Shown one piece after another: positions 17,315 to 25,624 of a stretch of 37,022 nucleotides of DNA. Under the pieces are notes generated by a model. It saw only the letters and a program-made list of their open reading frames with translations. It searched no databases and was not told the origin of the DNA. The number at the start of each line of letters is the position of its first letter. Position 1 is the stretch's first letter. Source of the DNA: Bacillota bacterium (lineage in GTDB: Bacteria; Bacillota; UBA5301; JAMCQP01). Position numbers and translations under genes: made by a program. Location: positions 1 to 37,022 of the forward strand of contig JAMCQP010000100.1 in the NCBI GenBank assembly GCA_023381695.1. The letters run 5' to 3'.

Positions 17315-17887
17315 GTGCCGAAAACAAATCTGATGCTGCTGTTGGAACAACTGGAGAACGCCGTGGAGACCAGGCCGCGCATTCCCATCATCGATCGGGT
17401 CCTGGTGGACTGTGAAGAGATCCTCGACCTGATCGACAAGGTTCGCAGTTCCCTGCCGGAAGAGATTCACCGGGCGGAGTGGCTGGTGAATGAAAGGGAA
17501 CGGATGCTCAAGGAGAGCCAGGAAGAATCGGCCAGGATGATCAAGCAGGCCGAGGAGTACGCCATCAAACTGGTGGACGAGCACGAATTGACCAATAAGG
17601 CACATTCGGAGGCCGTCCGGATCATAGATGAGGCCACGGCCACCGGCGCCGATATTGTGGAAGAGGCAAAGGCCAAGGCCAATGCTATTGTGGACGAAGC
17701 GACGGTCACGGCGGAGAGGATTCGCGGCGGGGCATTCTCCTATTCTCAAAATGTCTTCAACAGCATGATGGAGGATATGGCACGCGTCCAGAAGACGGTG
17801 GAGCGCGGCAGGCAAAATTTACAGAAGTACCGGGAGGGCGGGCAGATCAAGGAAGTATTGGACAACGGGGAGCTCAATGCGTCCTGA
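17315..17887 (+). CDS. Coiled-coil protein of unknown function next to coaD
   Basis: A 190-residue, highly charged, helix-forming protein. Its centre is rich in Ala, Glu, Lys and Ile with heptad-like spacing (about residues 50-170), resembling DivIVA-like or V-ATPase subunit H-like coiled coils. No enzyme motif or membrane helix was seen. The N-terminus LMLLLEQLENAVE and PIIDRVLVDCEEILDLIDKV look conserved-like. The GTG start is chosen for GGGGGG nine bases upstream; an in-frame ATG at 17297 overlaps that site. Homologues are often labelled ATPase, which the sequence does not support. Its end overlaps convergent ylbJ by 14 bases. Confidence 0.65.
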   Translation: MPKTNLMLLLEQLENAVETRPRIPIIDRVLVDCEEILDLIDKVRSSLPEEIHRAEWLVNERERMLKESQEESARMIKQAEEYAIKLVDEHELTNKAHSEAVRIIDEATATGADIVEEAKAKANAIVDEATVTAERIRGGAFSYSQNVFNSMMEDMARVQKTVERGRQNLQKYREGGQIKEVLDNGELNAS

Positions 17888-19112
17888 TCCGGAAGGCCAC
17901 GACCCGGATCCGCCGGGCGAGAAAGCTTGCCGCGGAGAGCAGGAGCATGGCCGCCATGGCGCCCAGAAGAATGAGGGTGGCGGAGGCCAGATGGGCCAAA
18001 AACCCCGGCCTTGGAGCGGCGTAAGCTTCAAGCCACGGTAGCCCCGGGATCGCGGCCGAAACCGTGGCGGCGCCAAGGAAGAACGGGGTAATCAAAGCCG
18101 CCAGGACGGCGTGGATCAGGCGCGCCATAAAGTACGGCCAAAAACGAATATCCGTGTCGCTGATCATGCTGGCAACCTGCGCATGGACGGATAGACCGCT
18201 CCAGGCGATTATCGCGCTTGCCAGCATTGCTTTTTGCACCAGCGGCACGGCGGCCTGGCTCGCCAGATCCGCGCCGAGGGTGATCTCAAAGATGCCGCTG
18301 AAGACCGGCGGGATCGCCGCCTGGCCGAAACCCAAAAACCGGAGGATTGTGGCGGCGGGCCCGGCAAACCACCCCGCCAGGCCGGTTACGCTCATGATCC
18401 GGATCAACACCGCAAAGGAGATGATAAACCCCCCGATCAAGAGAAGGGTGTTTACCGCCTCACGCACGGAATCCCCCATGAGCTGGCCCAGGGAACGGCC
18501 GTCGGCCACCCTGGCGCGATACAGGTCCCGAAGCGCCTTGTCCAGGATATTTTCGCGGTCCGCGGCGGCGGGGGGCGCCGGTTCGCGGCGGCCGTAGAAG
18601 CGCATCAAAAGGCCCAGCAAGATGCTGGAAAGGTAGTGAGCCTGGGCGATGGCGACGCCGATCCTCAGGCTGCCGAACATGCCCACGGCCACCGCCCCCA
18701 GTATAAAGGCCGGGTCCGCCATGTTGCTGAAGGATACCAGCCGTTCGGCTTCCTGCCGGGAGCACAGATTGTCGTTTCGCAGGCGGGCGGTGATCTTGGC
18801 GCCGATGGGATAGCCTGACGCCAGCCCCATGGCCACGGCAAACCCCCCGACGCCCGGCACGTGAAAGATCGGTTGCATCAGGGGTTCCAGAAGAGCGCCG
18901 GTGAAGTGCACCACCCCGAGCCCCATCAGAATCTCGGTGGCAATAAAAAAGGGAAGCAACGCCGGAAAGACGATCTCCCACCAGAGGCGCAAACCGTGTA
19001 TGGATGCCTCGAAGGCTTCCTGGGGGTAGATGACGATGGAAACGGTCAGGATCGTGCCGGCCAGGGCCACAAGGTAGGCGGAACGGCGGCGCTGATTGAG
19101 CCATTTATTCAA
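17874..19112 (-). CDS. ylbJ: Sporulation integral membrane protein YlbJ
   Basis: A 412-residue polytopic protein of the YlbJ family (nucleoside-recognition, Gate fold), required for spore cortex formation and heat resistance in Bacillus subtilis and made in the mother cell. About eight to ten hydrophobic helices are visible. Family stretches include EIVFPALLPFFIATEI, GLASGYPIGAKI and VSFSNMADPAFILGAVAVGMFG. The start is TTG with GGGAGG eight bases upstream. It lies on the minus strand inside an otherwise plus-strand block, which allows separate sporulation control. Confidence 0.88.
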   Translation of the reverse strand: MNKWLNQRRRSAYLVALAGTILTVSIVIYPQEAFEASIHGLRLWWEIVFPALLPFFIATEILMGLGVVHFTGALLEPLMQPIFHVPGVGGFAVAMGLASGYPIGAKITARLRNDNLCSRQEAERLVSFSNMADPAFILGAVAVGMFGSLRIGVAIAQAHYLSSILLGLLMRFYGRREPAPPAAADRENILDKALRDLYRARVADGRSLGQLMGDSVREAVNTLLLIGGFIISFAVLIRIMSVTGLAGWFAGPAATILRFLGFGQAAIPPVFSGIFEITLGADLASQAAVPLVQKAMLASAIIAWSGLSVHAQVASMISDTDIRFWPYFMARLIHAVLAALITPFFLGAATVSAAIPGLPWLEAYAAPRPGFLAHLASATLILLGAMAAMLLLSAASFLARRIRVVAFRIRTH

Positions 19113-19144
19113 AAGGAGAACCTCCCTATTTCCGGTTTCTTTGA

Positions 19145-19173
19145 TTTATATTTATCCGCAAAAGTGAATATGC
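19145..19173 (-). promoter_or_regulatory. Candidate sigma-E promoter of ylbJ
   Basis: On the minus strand GCATATT (19167-19173) matches the sigma-E -35 consensus KMATATT exactly. AATATAAA (19145-19152) lies 14 bases downstream and matches the -10 consensus CATACAAT at five of eight positions. It is ~33 bases upstream of the start. Mother-cell expression of ylbJ under sigma-E is known in Bacillus. Confidence 0.45.
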
Positions 19174-19214
19174 TACGGAAAACGATATGTCGCCAGGATG
19201 TCGAGGTGAGTTGA

Positions 19215-20021
19215 ATGCAAGGTGTCAAAGTAGGTCTGGCTCTTGGGGCGGGGGCTGCCAGAGGGGCCGCGCACCTGGGGGTAATCGCCGCGCTTTTGCG
19301 GGAAGGCATTCCCATTGATGTGGTTGCCGGAACCAGCGCTGGTTCTCTGGTGGGGGCGGTTTATGCCGCCGGGATGGAGCTGGAACGCGTGATCCAGCTG
19401 GCCACTCATTTAAGCTGGGATCACCTGGTGGAGCTGACCGTGCCCCGGATGGGGCTGATCAAGGGGAACAAGCTCCTCCAGTTTATCAGGCTGATCACCA
19501 GGAACAAGACCTTCGCCGATCTAAAAATCCCCTTTGCCGCCGTGGCGATGGACATCGAAAGCGGGGAGGAGGTGGTGATCTCCGAAGGTCTGGTGGCCGA
19601 TGCGGTGCGCGCCAGTTGCTCCATTCCCGGCGTCTTTGTCCCCCACCGGATCGGCGAGCGGCTTTTAGTGGACGGGGGAGTGATCAACCGGGTGCCGATC
19701 AACGTGGCGCGCCAGTTGGGCGCCGATATCGTGATCGGGGTGGACGTGGGGGACAGCGCCAGGGTGGTGAAAGTGAACAATATCATCGATGTCATCATGC
19801 AATCCATCGATATCATGGAACGCGAGATTCACCGGGAGAAGGTTCTGACGGCTGACGTCCTGATCCAACCCGATCTTGGCCCCATCGCCTCCACCAACCT
19901 CGAAGCGGCGACCTCCTGCATTGCCGCCGGTGAGGCCGCCGCGGTACAGGCCTTGCCCAGGATCCGCGAATTAATGGAGATCCGCCGTATTGACAACCAA
20001 CCTGGTTACCGGTATAATTAA
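19215..20021 (+). CDS. ylbK: Patatin-like phospholipase/esterase (YlbK)
   Basis: A 268-residue patatin-fold serine hydrolase expected to act on lipid esters at the membrane. The nucleophile elbow GTSAG has Ser41, the catalytic Asp153 is in DGG, and the oxyanion loop reads GAGAARG near residues 11-17. The ATG start follows GAGGTGA. It is divergent from ylbJ and precedes DUF177, as in Bacillus, but the ylbL and ylbM genes found between them in Bacillus are absent here. Confidence 0.85.
   Translation: MQGVKVGLALGAGAARGAAHLGVIAALLREGIPIDVVAGTSAGSLVGAVYAAGMELERVIQLATHLSWDHLVELTVPRMGLIKGNKLLQFIRLITRNKTFADLKIPFAAVAMDIESGEEVVISEGLVADAVRASCSIPGVFVPHRIGERLLVDGGVINRVPINVARQLGADIVIGVDVGDSARVVKVNNIIDVIMQSIDIMEREIHREKVLTADVLIQPDLGPIASTNLEAATSCIAAGEAAAVQALPRIRELMEIRRIDNQPGYRYN
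19990..20018 (+). promoter_or_regulatory. Consensus sigma-A promoter for DUF177-rpmF
   Basis: Perfect TTGACA (19990-19995) and perfect TATAAT (20013-20018) with a 17-base spacer, lying in the last codons of ylbK. The spacer contains the small inverted repeat AACCA-ACC-TGGTT. The -10 region shares the 12-mer CCGGTATAATTA with the fapR promoter. Confidence 0.8.
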
Positions 20022-20047
20022 TTTCGGCGTGCATAGGGGTGGTTCCC

Positions 20048-20623
20048 GTGAAAGTCAATATCTCCCGGATTTTGCCCGAAAAAGGCGCAAGTATGGACAT
20101 CGACCTTTCCGAGCCCTTGCAGCCTTTGCAGCCTGATGCTCCTTCCCGGCAGGACGGCCTGGACGGGGAACTTCGCTATGCGGAACCGGTCCGGGTGGTG
20201 GCCACCGCCGATAACAGCGGCAAATGCATTGTTGTCCGGGGCAGGGTCGGCACAAAGATTGAAGCTACCTGCCACCGGTGCCTGGAACGCTTTTCCCGCG
20301 AGATTTCCGCGCCGTTTGAGGAGGAGTACTTCCGGAAGGGCGAAAAGCCCAGGCACACCGGGGTGGAAGAAGAACAGGCGCCTTCCGAATCCGAGGGACC
20401 GGATCTGCGCTATTTCCACGGTGACGAGATCGATCTCGCTCCTGCCGTGGGCGAGGCGTTATCCCTGGCGCTTCCCATCAAATTGCTTTGCCGGGAGGAT
20501 TGCCGGGGGTTATGCCCGCACTGTGGAACCAATTTAAACGAAAAACAATGTGATTGCCAGATCGAAACGCCTGATCCCCGCATGGCCGTTCTAAAGGACC
20601 TGTGGCGGGAGAAGAGGGATTGA
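20048..20623 (+). CDS. DUF177 protein (YlbN/YceD), ribosome-biogenesis associated
   Basis: A 191-residue DUF177 protein. In other bacteria YceD is encoded with L32 and has been linked to 23S rRNA accumulation. The family core is visible: a first cysteine pair in CHRCLERF and a later cluster CREDCRGLCPHCG plus QCDC, likely metal-binding. The GTG start is preceded by AGGGGTGG. It is followed by rpmF, as in most bacteria. Confidence 0.85.
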   Translation: MKVNISRILPEKGASMDIDLSEPLQPLQPDAPSRQDGLDGELRYAEPVRVVATADNSGKCIVVRGRVGTKIEATCHRCLERFSREISAPFEEEYFRKGEKPRHTGVEEEQAPSESEGPDLRYFHGDEIDLAPAVGEALSLALPIKLLCREDCRGLCPHCGTNLNEKQCDCQIETPDPRMAVLKDLWREKRD

Positions 20624-20659
20624 GTTGGGCCGGCGGTCACGGATGGAGGTGGAAGAGAG

Positions 20660-20845
20660 ATGGGAAATCCCAAAAATCGGACTTCGCGTTCCAGGCGGGA
20701 TAAGCGTCGCGCGAATTGGAAGCTGGAGGCGCCGAATCTGGGCGAATGCCCCCAGTGCCATGCTCCCAAGATGCCGCACCGGATGTGCGACAACTGTGGA
20801 TATTACGATGGTAAAGAGGTTCGCAAGGCCGCCAGCGCGAAGTAG
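20660..20845 (+). CDS. rpmF: 50S ribosomal protein L32
   Basis: A 61-residue ribosomal protein with the usual N-terminus (NPKNRTSRSRRDKRRA) and a zinc site made of CPQC and CDNC. GGAGGT lies nine bases before the ATG. It forms a unit with DUF177 that ends at a strong terminator. Confidence 0.95.
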   Translation: MGNPKNRTSRSRRDKRRANWKLEAPNLGECPQCHAPKMPHRMCDNCGYYDGKEVRKAASAK

Positions 20846-20871
20846 AAGGGGCGAAAGCGTGTGCAACAAAG

Positions 20872-20913
20872 AAGCTTTGGGCCGGGAGATGGCCCATGGC
20901 TTTTTTTGTTTTT
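20872..20913 (+). terminator. Terminator of the DUF177-rpmF unit
   Basis: Stem TGGGCC/GGCCCA extended by AAGC/GCTT beyond a two-base mismatch, seven-base loop, followed by TTTTTTTGTTTTT. It separates rpmF from the fatty acid operon. Confidence 0.88.
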
Positions 20914-20951
20914 ATCGGGCTTTTTATTTCGATCCTGGCGCCAGAAAGTGC

Positions 20952-20980
20952 TTGCTTTTTATCCAGGGGGCCGGTATAAT
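20952..20980 (+). promoter_or_regulatory. Promoter of the fapR-plsX-fab operon
   Basis: TTGCTT (20952-20957) and perfect TATAAT (20975-20980) with 17-base spacing. The expected start of transcription is near 20987, just upstream of a long palindrome. Confidence 0.65.
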
Positions 20981-20993
20981 TACTATTGGCATC

Positions 20994-21020
20994 TGGTATT
21001 AATATGTGATTCTAATACCA
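20994..21020 (+). promoter_or_regulatory. Palindromic operator, probable FapR binding site
   Basis: TGGTATTA (20994-21001) and TAATACCA (21013-21020) form a perfect inverted repeat with an 11-base spacer, just downstream of the predicted transcription start of fapR. FapR in Bacillus represses its own operon from a palindrome with TTAGTACC-like half sites. TAATACC here is a near match. Binding by this FapR is inferred. Confidence 0.55.
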
Positions 21021-21067
21021 AAGCCTTGTGATGAATAGTATTGGCCATGAAAAGTTTTGGTGATGAT

Positions 21068-21649
21068 ATGTCCGAATTCAGGATGAGCAAAGAGACCCGC
21101 CAGCAAAGACTCAGGCAGCAGCTTGAGGCGGACCCGTTTTTGACCGACGAGGAACTGGCCCGGCTCTTCAAGGTGAGCATTCAGACAATCCGGCTGGATC
21201 GCCTGGAGCTCGGCTTGCCCGAGTTGCGGGAGCGAACCAAACAGGTTGCCGCCAAAGTTTACGCTCAGGTACGTTCTTTGAGCGGGGGCGAGGTTTACGG
21301 CGATCTGATCGACGTTCAGCTGGGGCGGTCCGGGCTTTCCATCCTGGATACGGACGAGAACATGGGATTTGCCCGGACCAAGATCGTGCGCGGCCACCAT
21401 ATCTTTGCGCAGGCCAATTCCCTGGCGGTGGCGATTATCGATGCGCCGACGGCGCTTACCGGTTCGGCGGAGATCCGGTTTCTCCGGCCGGTGAAGGTCG
21501 GGGAACGGATTGTCGCCAAGGCGCAGGTGATCGAAAGTGTAAAGAACCGTTTTCGGGTGAAGGTGGAAAGCCGCATTGACCAGGAGGAGATCTTTCATGG
21601 CGACTTTGTGGTTTTTGCCATGGAAGACGGCCAGTGGGCCGGCGATTGA
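21068..21649 (+). CDS. fapR: Fatty acid and phospholipid biosynthesis regulator FapR
   Basis: Transcriptional repressor released from DNA by malonyl-CoA or malonyl-ACP. The 193-residue product has an N-terminal helix-turn-helix (LTDEELARLFKVSIQTIRLDRLELG split over residues ~22-48) with the strongly conserved SIQTIRLDRLEL, then a linker helix and a C-terminal hot-dog domain carrying the effector site. The ATG chosen follows GGTGATG; ATG 21047 and TTG 21041 lie upstream in frame without a good binding site. First gene of the operon, controlling plsX and the fab genes downstream. Confidence 0.88.
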   Translation: MSEFRMSKETRQQRLRQQLEADPFLTDEELARLFKVSIQTIRLDRLELGLPELRERTKQVAAKVYAQVRSLSGGEVYGDLIDVQLGRSGLSILDTDENMGFARTKIVRGHHIFAQANSLAVAIIDAPTALTGSAEIRFLRPVKVGERIVAKAQVIESVKNRFRVKVESRIDQEEIFHGDFVVFAMEDGQWAGD

Positions 21650-21684
21650 CGGCAATTGATAATCTCCAGCGAGGTTGAACAAGG

Positions 21685-22695
21685 ATGAAGATCGCCATTG
21701 ATGCCATGGGGGGAGATTTCGCGCCCGGAGAAATCGTCCGGGGCGCTGTGGAGGCTGCAAATGCCTATCCAGTCGAGATAGTTCTGGTGGGGCGCCAGGA
21801 GGCGATAGAGCCTCTGTTGCGCCGGGGAGGTTACCGGGAAGAAGCGATCTCCATCGTTCACGCCCCCGAGGTGATCGGCATGGATGAGCACCCGGTGAAC
21901 GCCATAAAGGAAAAGAAGGCCGCTTCCATCGTGGTGGCCACGGAACTGGTGCGGGACGGCAAAGCGCAGGCGGTGGTCAGCGCCGGGAGCACCGGTGCGG
22001 CCATGGCCTCAGCCCTGTTGCGCCTGGGCAGGATCAGGGGCGTGGAGAGGCCGGCTATTGGCAGCCCATTCCCCACGCTGAAAGGGGTCTCGTTGCTCAC
22101 CGACGCGGGGGCCAACGCGGATTGCCGGCCCGGCCATCTGGTCCAATTCGCACAGATGGGAAGCGTCTACGCCGAGCGGGTGTGGGGGATGCCCGGACCC
22201 TCCGTCGGGCTTCTGAACATAGGCGAGGAGGCCGCCAAGGGCAACGAACTCACCCAGGAGGTCTACGGGCGTCTCCTGGGGAGTGGGTTGAATTTCATCG
22301 GCAATGTGGAAGGCCGGGACGTGCCGGCCGGTAAGGCCCAGGTGGTGGTCTGCGACGGGTTTGTGGGCAATGTGGTTTTGAAGCTCGCGGAGGGCCTGGC
22401 CGGCGCCCTTTTTGCCATGATGAAGGAAGAGTTTCAGGCCGGCCTGGCGGCCATTCTTCTGCCTGGCTTGCGCAAGATCAAGAGACGCATGGACTACACC
22501 GAATACGGTGGAGCCCCGCTTTTGGGTGTCAACGGTGTCGCGATTATCAGCCACGGCAGCTCCAATGCCAAGGCGATTCGCAACGCGATCCGGGTGGCAA
22601 AAGAGGCCGTGGAAAAAGATGTGGTAGGAACTATTGCCCGGGTGCTTCACGAGAAGAGCCAGGGGAAGGAAGAGGGGAAGGAAGATGAAAAATAA
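21685..22695 (+). CDS. plsX: Phosphate acyltransferase PlsX
   Basis: Converts acyl-ACP and phosphate to acyl-phosphate, the donor for PlsY in glycerolipid synthesis; a peripheral membrane protein. The 336-residue product begins MKIAIDAMGGDFAPGE and contains SAGSTGAAMA and NIGEEAAKGNE, all diagnostic. Its substrate pool also receives acyl-phosphate from FakA/FakB encoded upstream. The stop overlaps the fabH start by 11 bases. Confidence 0.95.
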   Translation: MKIAIDAMGGDFAPGEIVRGAVEAANAYPVEIVLVGRQEAIEPLLRRGGYREEAISIVHAPEVIGMDEHPVNAIKEKKAASIVVATELVRDGKAQAVVSAGSTGAAMASALLRLGRIRGVERPAIGSPFPTLKGVSLLTDAGANADCRPGHLVQFAQMGSVYAERVWGMPGPSVGLLNIGEEAAKGNELTQEVYGRLLGSGLNFIGNVEGRDVPAGKAQVVVCDGFVGNVVLKLAEGLAGALFAMMKEEFQAGLAAILLPGLRKIKRRMDYTEYGGAPLLGVNGVAIISHGSSNAKAIRNAIRVAKEAVEKDVVGTIARVLHEKSQGKEEGKEDEK

Positions 22696-23686
22696 CAACG
22701 GGCTCCGGTCCGTGGGAATTATCGGCACCGGTTCGGAGGTGCCGCCGCGGGTCGTCACCAATGCGGATCTTGAGAAGATGGTGGATACCAACGATGAATG
22801 GATCAGGACCCGGACCGGGATCTCCGAGCGGCGAATCGCGGATCCGGACATGGCCACCTCGGATCTGGCCGTGGGGGCCGCGCGCAAAGCCCTGGCGGCA
22901 GCCGGCGTCAAGCCGGAGGAACTGGATCTGATTATTGTGGCCACCGTAACCCCGGATACGTTGTTCCCGTCCGCGTCGTGCGTCGTCCAGGACCGGATCG
23001 GAGCCAGGAAGGCGGCGGCCTTCGACCTTTCGGCGGGTTGTTCGGGTTTTGTCTATGCCCTGAGTACCGCCTCGCAGTTTATTGCCGCCGGCACCTACGA
23101 CAAGGTGCTGGTGATTGGAGCCGAAATGCTGTCCAGGATTACCGACTGGGAGGATCGAAGCACCTGTGTGCTCTTTGGTGACGCCGCCGGGGCCGTGGTT
23201 TTGGCGCCTGTTGAAGACGGCAAGGGCTTTCTCTCCTTTGAGCTGGGTGCTGAAGGCGGTGGCGGCAAGCACTTGATCTTGCCGGCCGGTGGATCCCGCC
23301 TGCCCGCCAGTGCTCGGACCGTGGCCGACAAGCAGCATTTCATAAAGATGGCCGGCAACGAGGTCTTCAAATTCGCGGTGCGGATCATGGGCGAGGCGGC
23401 GGTGGAGGTCCTGGAGAAGGCCGGGCTCAAGTCCCAGGAGGTGGACCTCTTTATACCACACCAGGCCAACATCCGGATCATCGAGGCGGCGGCCAAACGG
23501 CTGGGGTTGGGAATGGACAGGGTCTTCGTGAACGTGCAGAAGTACGGCAACACCTCGGCGGCTTCCATCGGCCTGGCGCTGGACGAAGCGGTGCGCGAGG
23601 GCAGGGTCCAATCCGGCGATCTTCTGGTGCTGATGGGGTTCGGCGCCGGGCTGACCTGGGCCGCCGCCGCGCTGAGGTGGGTGTAG
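22685..23686 (+). CDS. fabH: 3-oxoacyl-ACP synthase III
   Basis: Initiates chain elongation by condensing an acyl-CoA primer with malonyl-ACP. The 333-residue product has the Cys-His-Asn triad: Cys in LSAGCSGFVYAL, His in FIPHQANIRI and Asn in YGNTSAAS. The ATG lies inside the end of plsX and is preceded by GGGGAAGG. The primer preference (straight or branched) cannot be told. Confidence 0.94.
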   Translation: MKNNNGLRSVGIIGTGSEVPPRVVTNADLEKMVDTNDEWIRTRTGISERRIADPDMATSDLAVGAARKALAAAGVKPEELDLIIVATVTPDTLFPSASCVVQDRIGARKAAAFDLSAGCSGFVYALSTASQFIAAGTYDKVLVIGAEMLSRITDWEDRSTCVLFGDAAGAVVLAPVEDGKGFLSFELGAEGGGGKHLILPAGGSRLPASARTVADKQHFIKMAGNEVFKFAVRIMGEAAVEVLEKAGLKSQEVDLFIPHQANIRIIEAAAKRLGLGMDRVFVNVQKYGNTSAASIGLALDEAVREGRVQSGDLLVLMGFGAGLTWAAAALRWV

Positions 23687-23720
23687 AAACAGGCATAAGA
23701 AGCAGGTGGCAGGAGTAGGT

Positions 23721-24659
23721 ATGATCCGGACCAAGCTATGCGAGATGCTGGGAATTGACTATCCGATCTTCCAGGGCGGAATGGCCTGGGTGGCGACGGC
23801 CGAGCTGGCCGTGGCCGTCTCCGAGGCAGGGGGTCTGGGGATCGTCGGCGCGGGGCAGGCGCCCGCGGAAGTGGTGCGGGCGGAGATTCATAAGGTCAAG
23901 GCGGCTACCCTCCGCCCGTTCGGGGTGAATGTGATGCTCAGATCACCCCATGCGCGGACAGTGATGGAGGTGGTGGCCTCCGAACGAGTGCCGGTGGTGA
24001 CCACCGGCGCTGGAAATCCGGGCGTTTTTATGCCGATGCTCAAGGCATCGGGCACCAAAGTCTTTCCGGTGTTGGCCTCGGTGGCTCTGGCCAAACGCCT
24101 CAGCCGGCTGGGGATCGACGGGATTGTGGCCGAGGGCCTGGAATCCGGAGGGCACGTGGGCGAGATAACCACCATGGCGTTGCTGCCCCAGATCGTGGAT
24201 GCGGTGGACTTGCCAGTGATCGCCGCGGGCGGGATTGCCGATGGGCGTGGGCTGGCGGCGGCGCTGGCGCTGGGAGCCGTGGGTGTTCAAATCGGGACCC
24301 GGTTCGTCTGCGCCTCGGAATGTACCGCCCACCCGGCGTACAAGCAGGCGATCATCGAGGCCCGGGACCGTTCCACGGTGGTGACCGGCCGTCCCACCGG
24401 GCATCCGGTGCGGGTGATTGAAAACCACCTGGCCAGGAAGTTTTTGAAGATGGAAGCCGAAGGCGCGCCAGCGGATGAGATGGAGAAGCTGGGCGTGGGG
24501 AAACTCCGGGCGGCGGTGGTGGATGGCGATGTCCGGGACGGTTCGATGATGGCCGGCCAGGTTGCGGCGATGGTGAAGAAAGTTCAACCCGCCCGGGAGA
24601 TCATCCGGGAGATCATGTCCCAGGCCGACCAGACCCTGGAACGTCTACGTACGCTTTGA
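23721..24659 (+). CDS. fabK: Enoyl-ACP reductase II (FMN-dependent)
   Basis: Flavoprotein that reduces trans-2-enoyl-ACP in the last step of each elongation cycle. The 312-residue TIM-barrel protein has PIFQGGMAWVA at the N-terminus, the EGLESGGHVGE phosphate/flavin loop and IAAGGIADGRG plus GAVGVQIGTRF, as in FabK and nitronate monooxygenases. Its position inside the fab operon and the lack of another enoyl reductase here favour FabK. The ATG follows AGGAG. FabK enzymes are insensitive to triclosan. Confidence 0.9.
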   Translation: MIRTKLCEMLGIDYPIFQGGMAWVATAELAVAVSEAGGLGIVGAGQAPAEVVRAEIHKVKAATLRPFGVNVMLRSPHARTVMEVVASERVPVVTTGAGNPGVFMPMLKASGTKVFPVLASVALAKRLSRLGIDGIVAEGLESGGHVGEITTMALLPQIVDAVDLPVIAAGGIADGRGLAAALALGAVGVQIGTRFVCASECTAHPAYKQAIIEARDRSTVVTGRPTGHPVRVIENHLARKFLKMEAEGAPADEMEKLGVGKLRAAVVDGDVRDGSMMAGQVAAMVKKVQPAREIIREIMSQADQTLERLRTL

Positions 24660-24681
24660 TCAAGGAAATGAGGTGTGTCGG

Positions 24682-25623
24682 GTGCGACGACTGGCATTTA
24701 TCTTCCCGGGCCAGGGGAGCCAGTATGTGGGGATGGGCCGTCAGCTGGCGGAGCATTACCCGGTGGCGGCAAAGACCTTCTCCGAGGCCAACGCCGCGCT
24801 GGGCTTCGACTTGCAGAGCCTTTGTTTCAACGGCCCGGAGGAGGGCCTGAAGGAGACGGCGGTAACCCAGCCGGCGATCCTCACGGCGAGCGTGGCCGCA
24901 CTGAATGTGCTTCTGGAATTGGGGGCGCGCCCCACCTATGTGGCCGGGCACAGCCTGGGCGAATACAGCGCCCTGGTTGCCGCGGGCGCCCTGAAGTTTG
25001 CCGACGCGGTGCGCCTGGTGAGGCGCAGGGGGGAACTCATGGCCGCGGCGGTTCCGGATGGGCAGGGTTCCATGGCGGCGGTCCTCGGGTTGGAGGCTTC
25101 CAGGCTCGCCGAGGCCTGCCGGGCCGCAAGCGACGCCGGCGTGGTGGAGATGGCCAACCTGAACTGTCCGGGGCAGATCGTAATCTCCGGCTCCCGCGCC
25201 GCGGTGCAGAAGGCCGGCGAACTGGCCAGGGCCGCGGGCGCAAAAAGGGTGGTGGAGTTGCAGGTGAGCGGGCCCTTTCATTCGTCGTTGATGGCCCCGG
25301 CGGCGGAGGGTCTGTCCCGCCTCCTGGCGGCGGTGGAACTGGCCGATCCCCGCGTGAAATTTGTGGCCAATATTGAAGCGGATTTTGTTGAAACAGCGAA
25401 AGAAGTGCGCGAGCGCCTGATCCGGCAGGTCGTGGCTTCAGTCCGCTGGGAGGAGAGCATGCGGCGGATCCTGGATGCGGGGGTGGATGCCTTTGTGGAA
25501 GTCGGGCCGGGCAAGGTGTTGAACGGTTTTATTCGCAAGATCGACCGGGATGTTCCGGTCTTCAACGCCGAAGATCCGGAGTCCTGCCAAAAAGTGCTTG
25601 CTTTTTTGAAGGAGGGTCTGTAA
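24682..25623 (+). CDS. fabD: Malonyl-CoA:ACP transacylase
   Basis: Loads malonyl groups onto acyl carrier protein. The 313-residue product has FPGQGSQ near the N-terminus, the nucleophile in [10 protein letters not shown] and the catalytic His in GPFHSSLM. The GTG chosen gives [14 protein letters not shown], the usual N-terminus, with GAGG eight bases upstream; an in-frame GTG three codons earlier is possible. Confidence 0.94.
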   Translation: MRRLAFIFPGQGSQYVGMGRQLAEHYPVAAKTFSEANAALGFDLQSLCFNGPEEGLKETAVTQPAILTASVAALNVLLELGARPTYVAGHSLGEYSALVAAGALKFADAVRLVRRRGELMAAAVPDGQGSMAAVLGLEASRLAEACRAASDAGVVEMANLNCPGQIVISGSRAAVQKAGELARAAGAKRVVELQVSGPFHSSLMAPAAEGLSRLLAAVELADPRVKFVANIEADFVETAKEVRERLIRQVVASVRWEESMRRILDAGVDAFVEVGPGKVLNGFIRKIDRDVPVFNAEDPESCQKVLAFLKEGL

Positions 25624-25624
25624 A

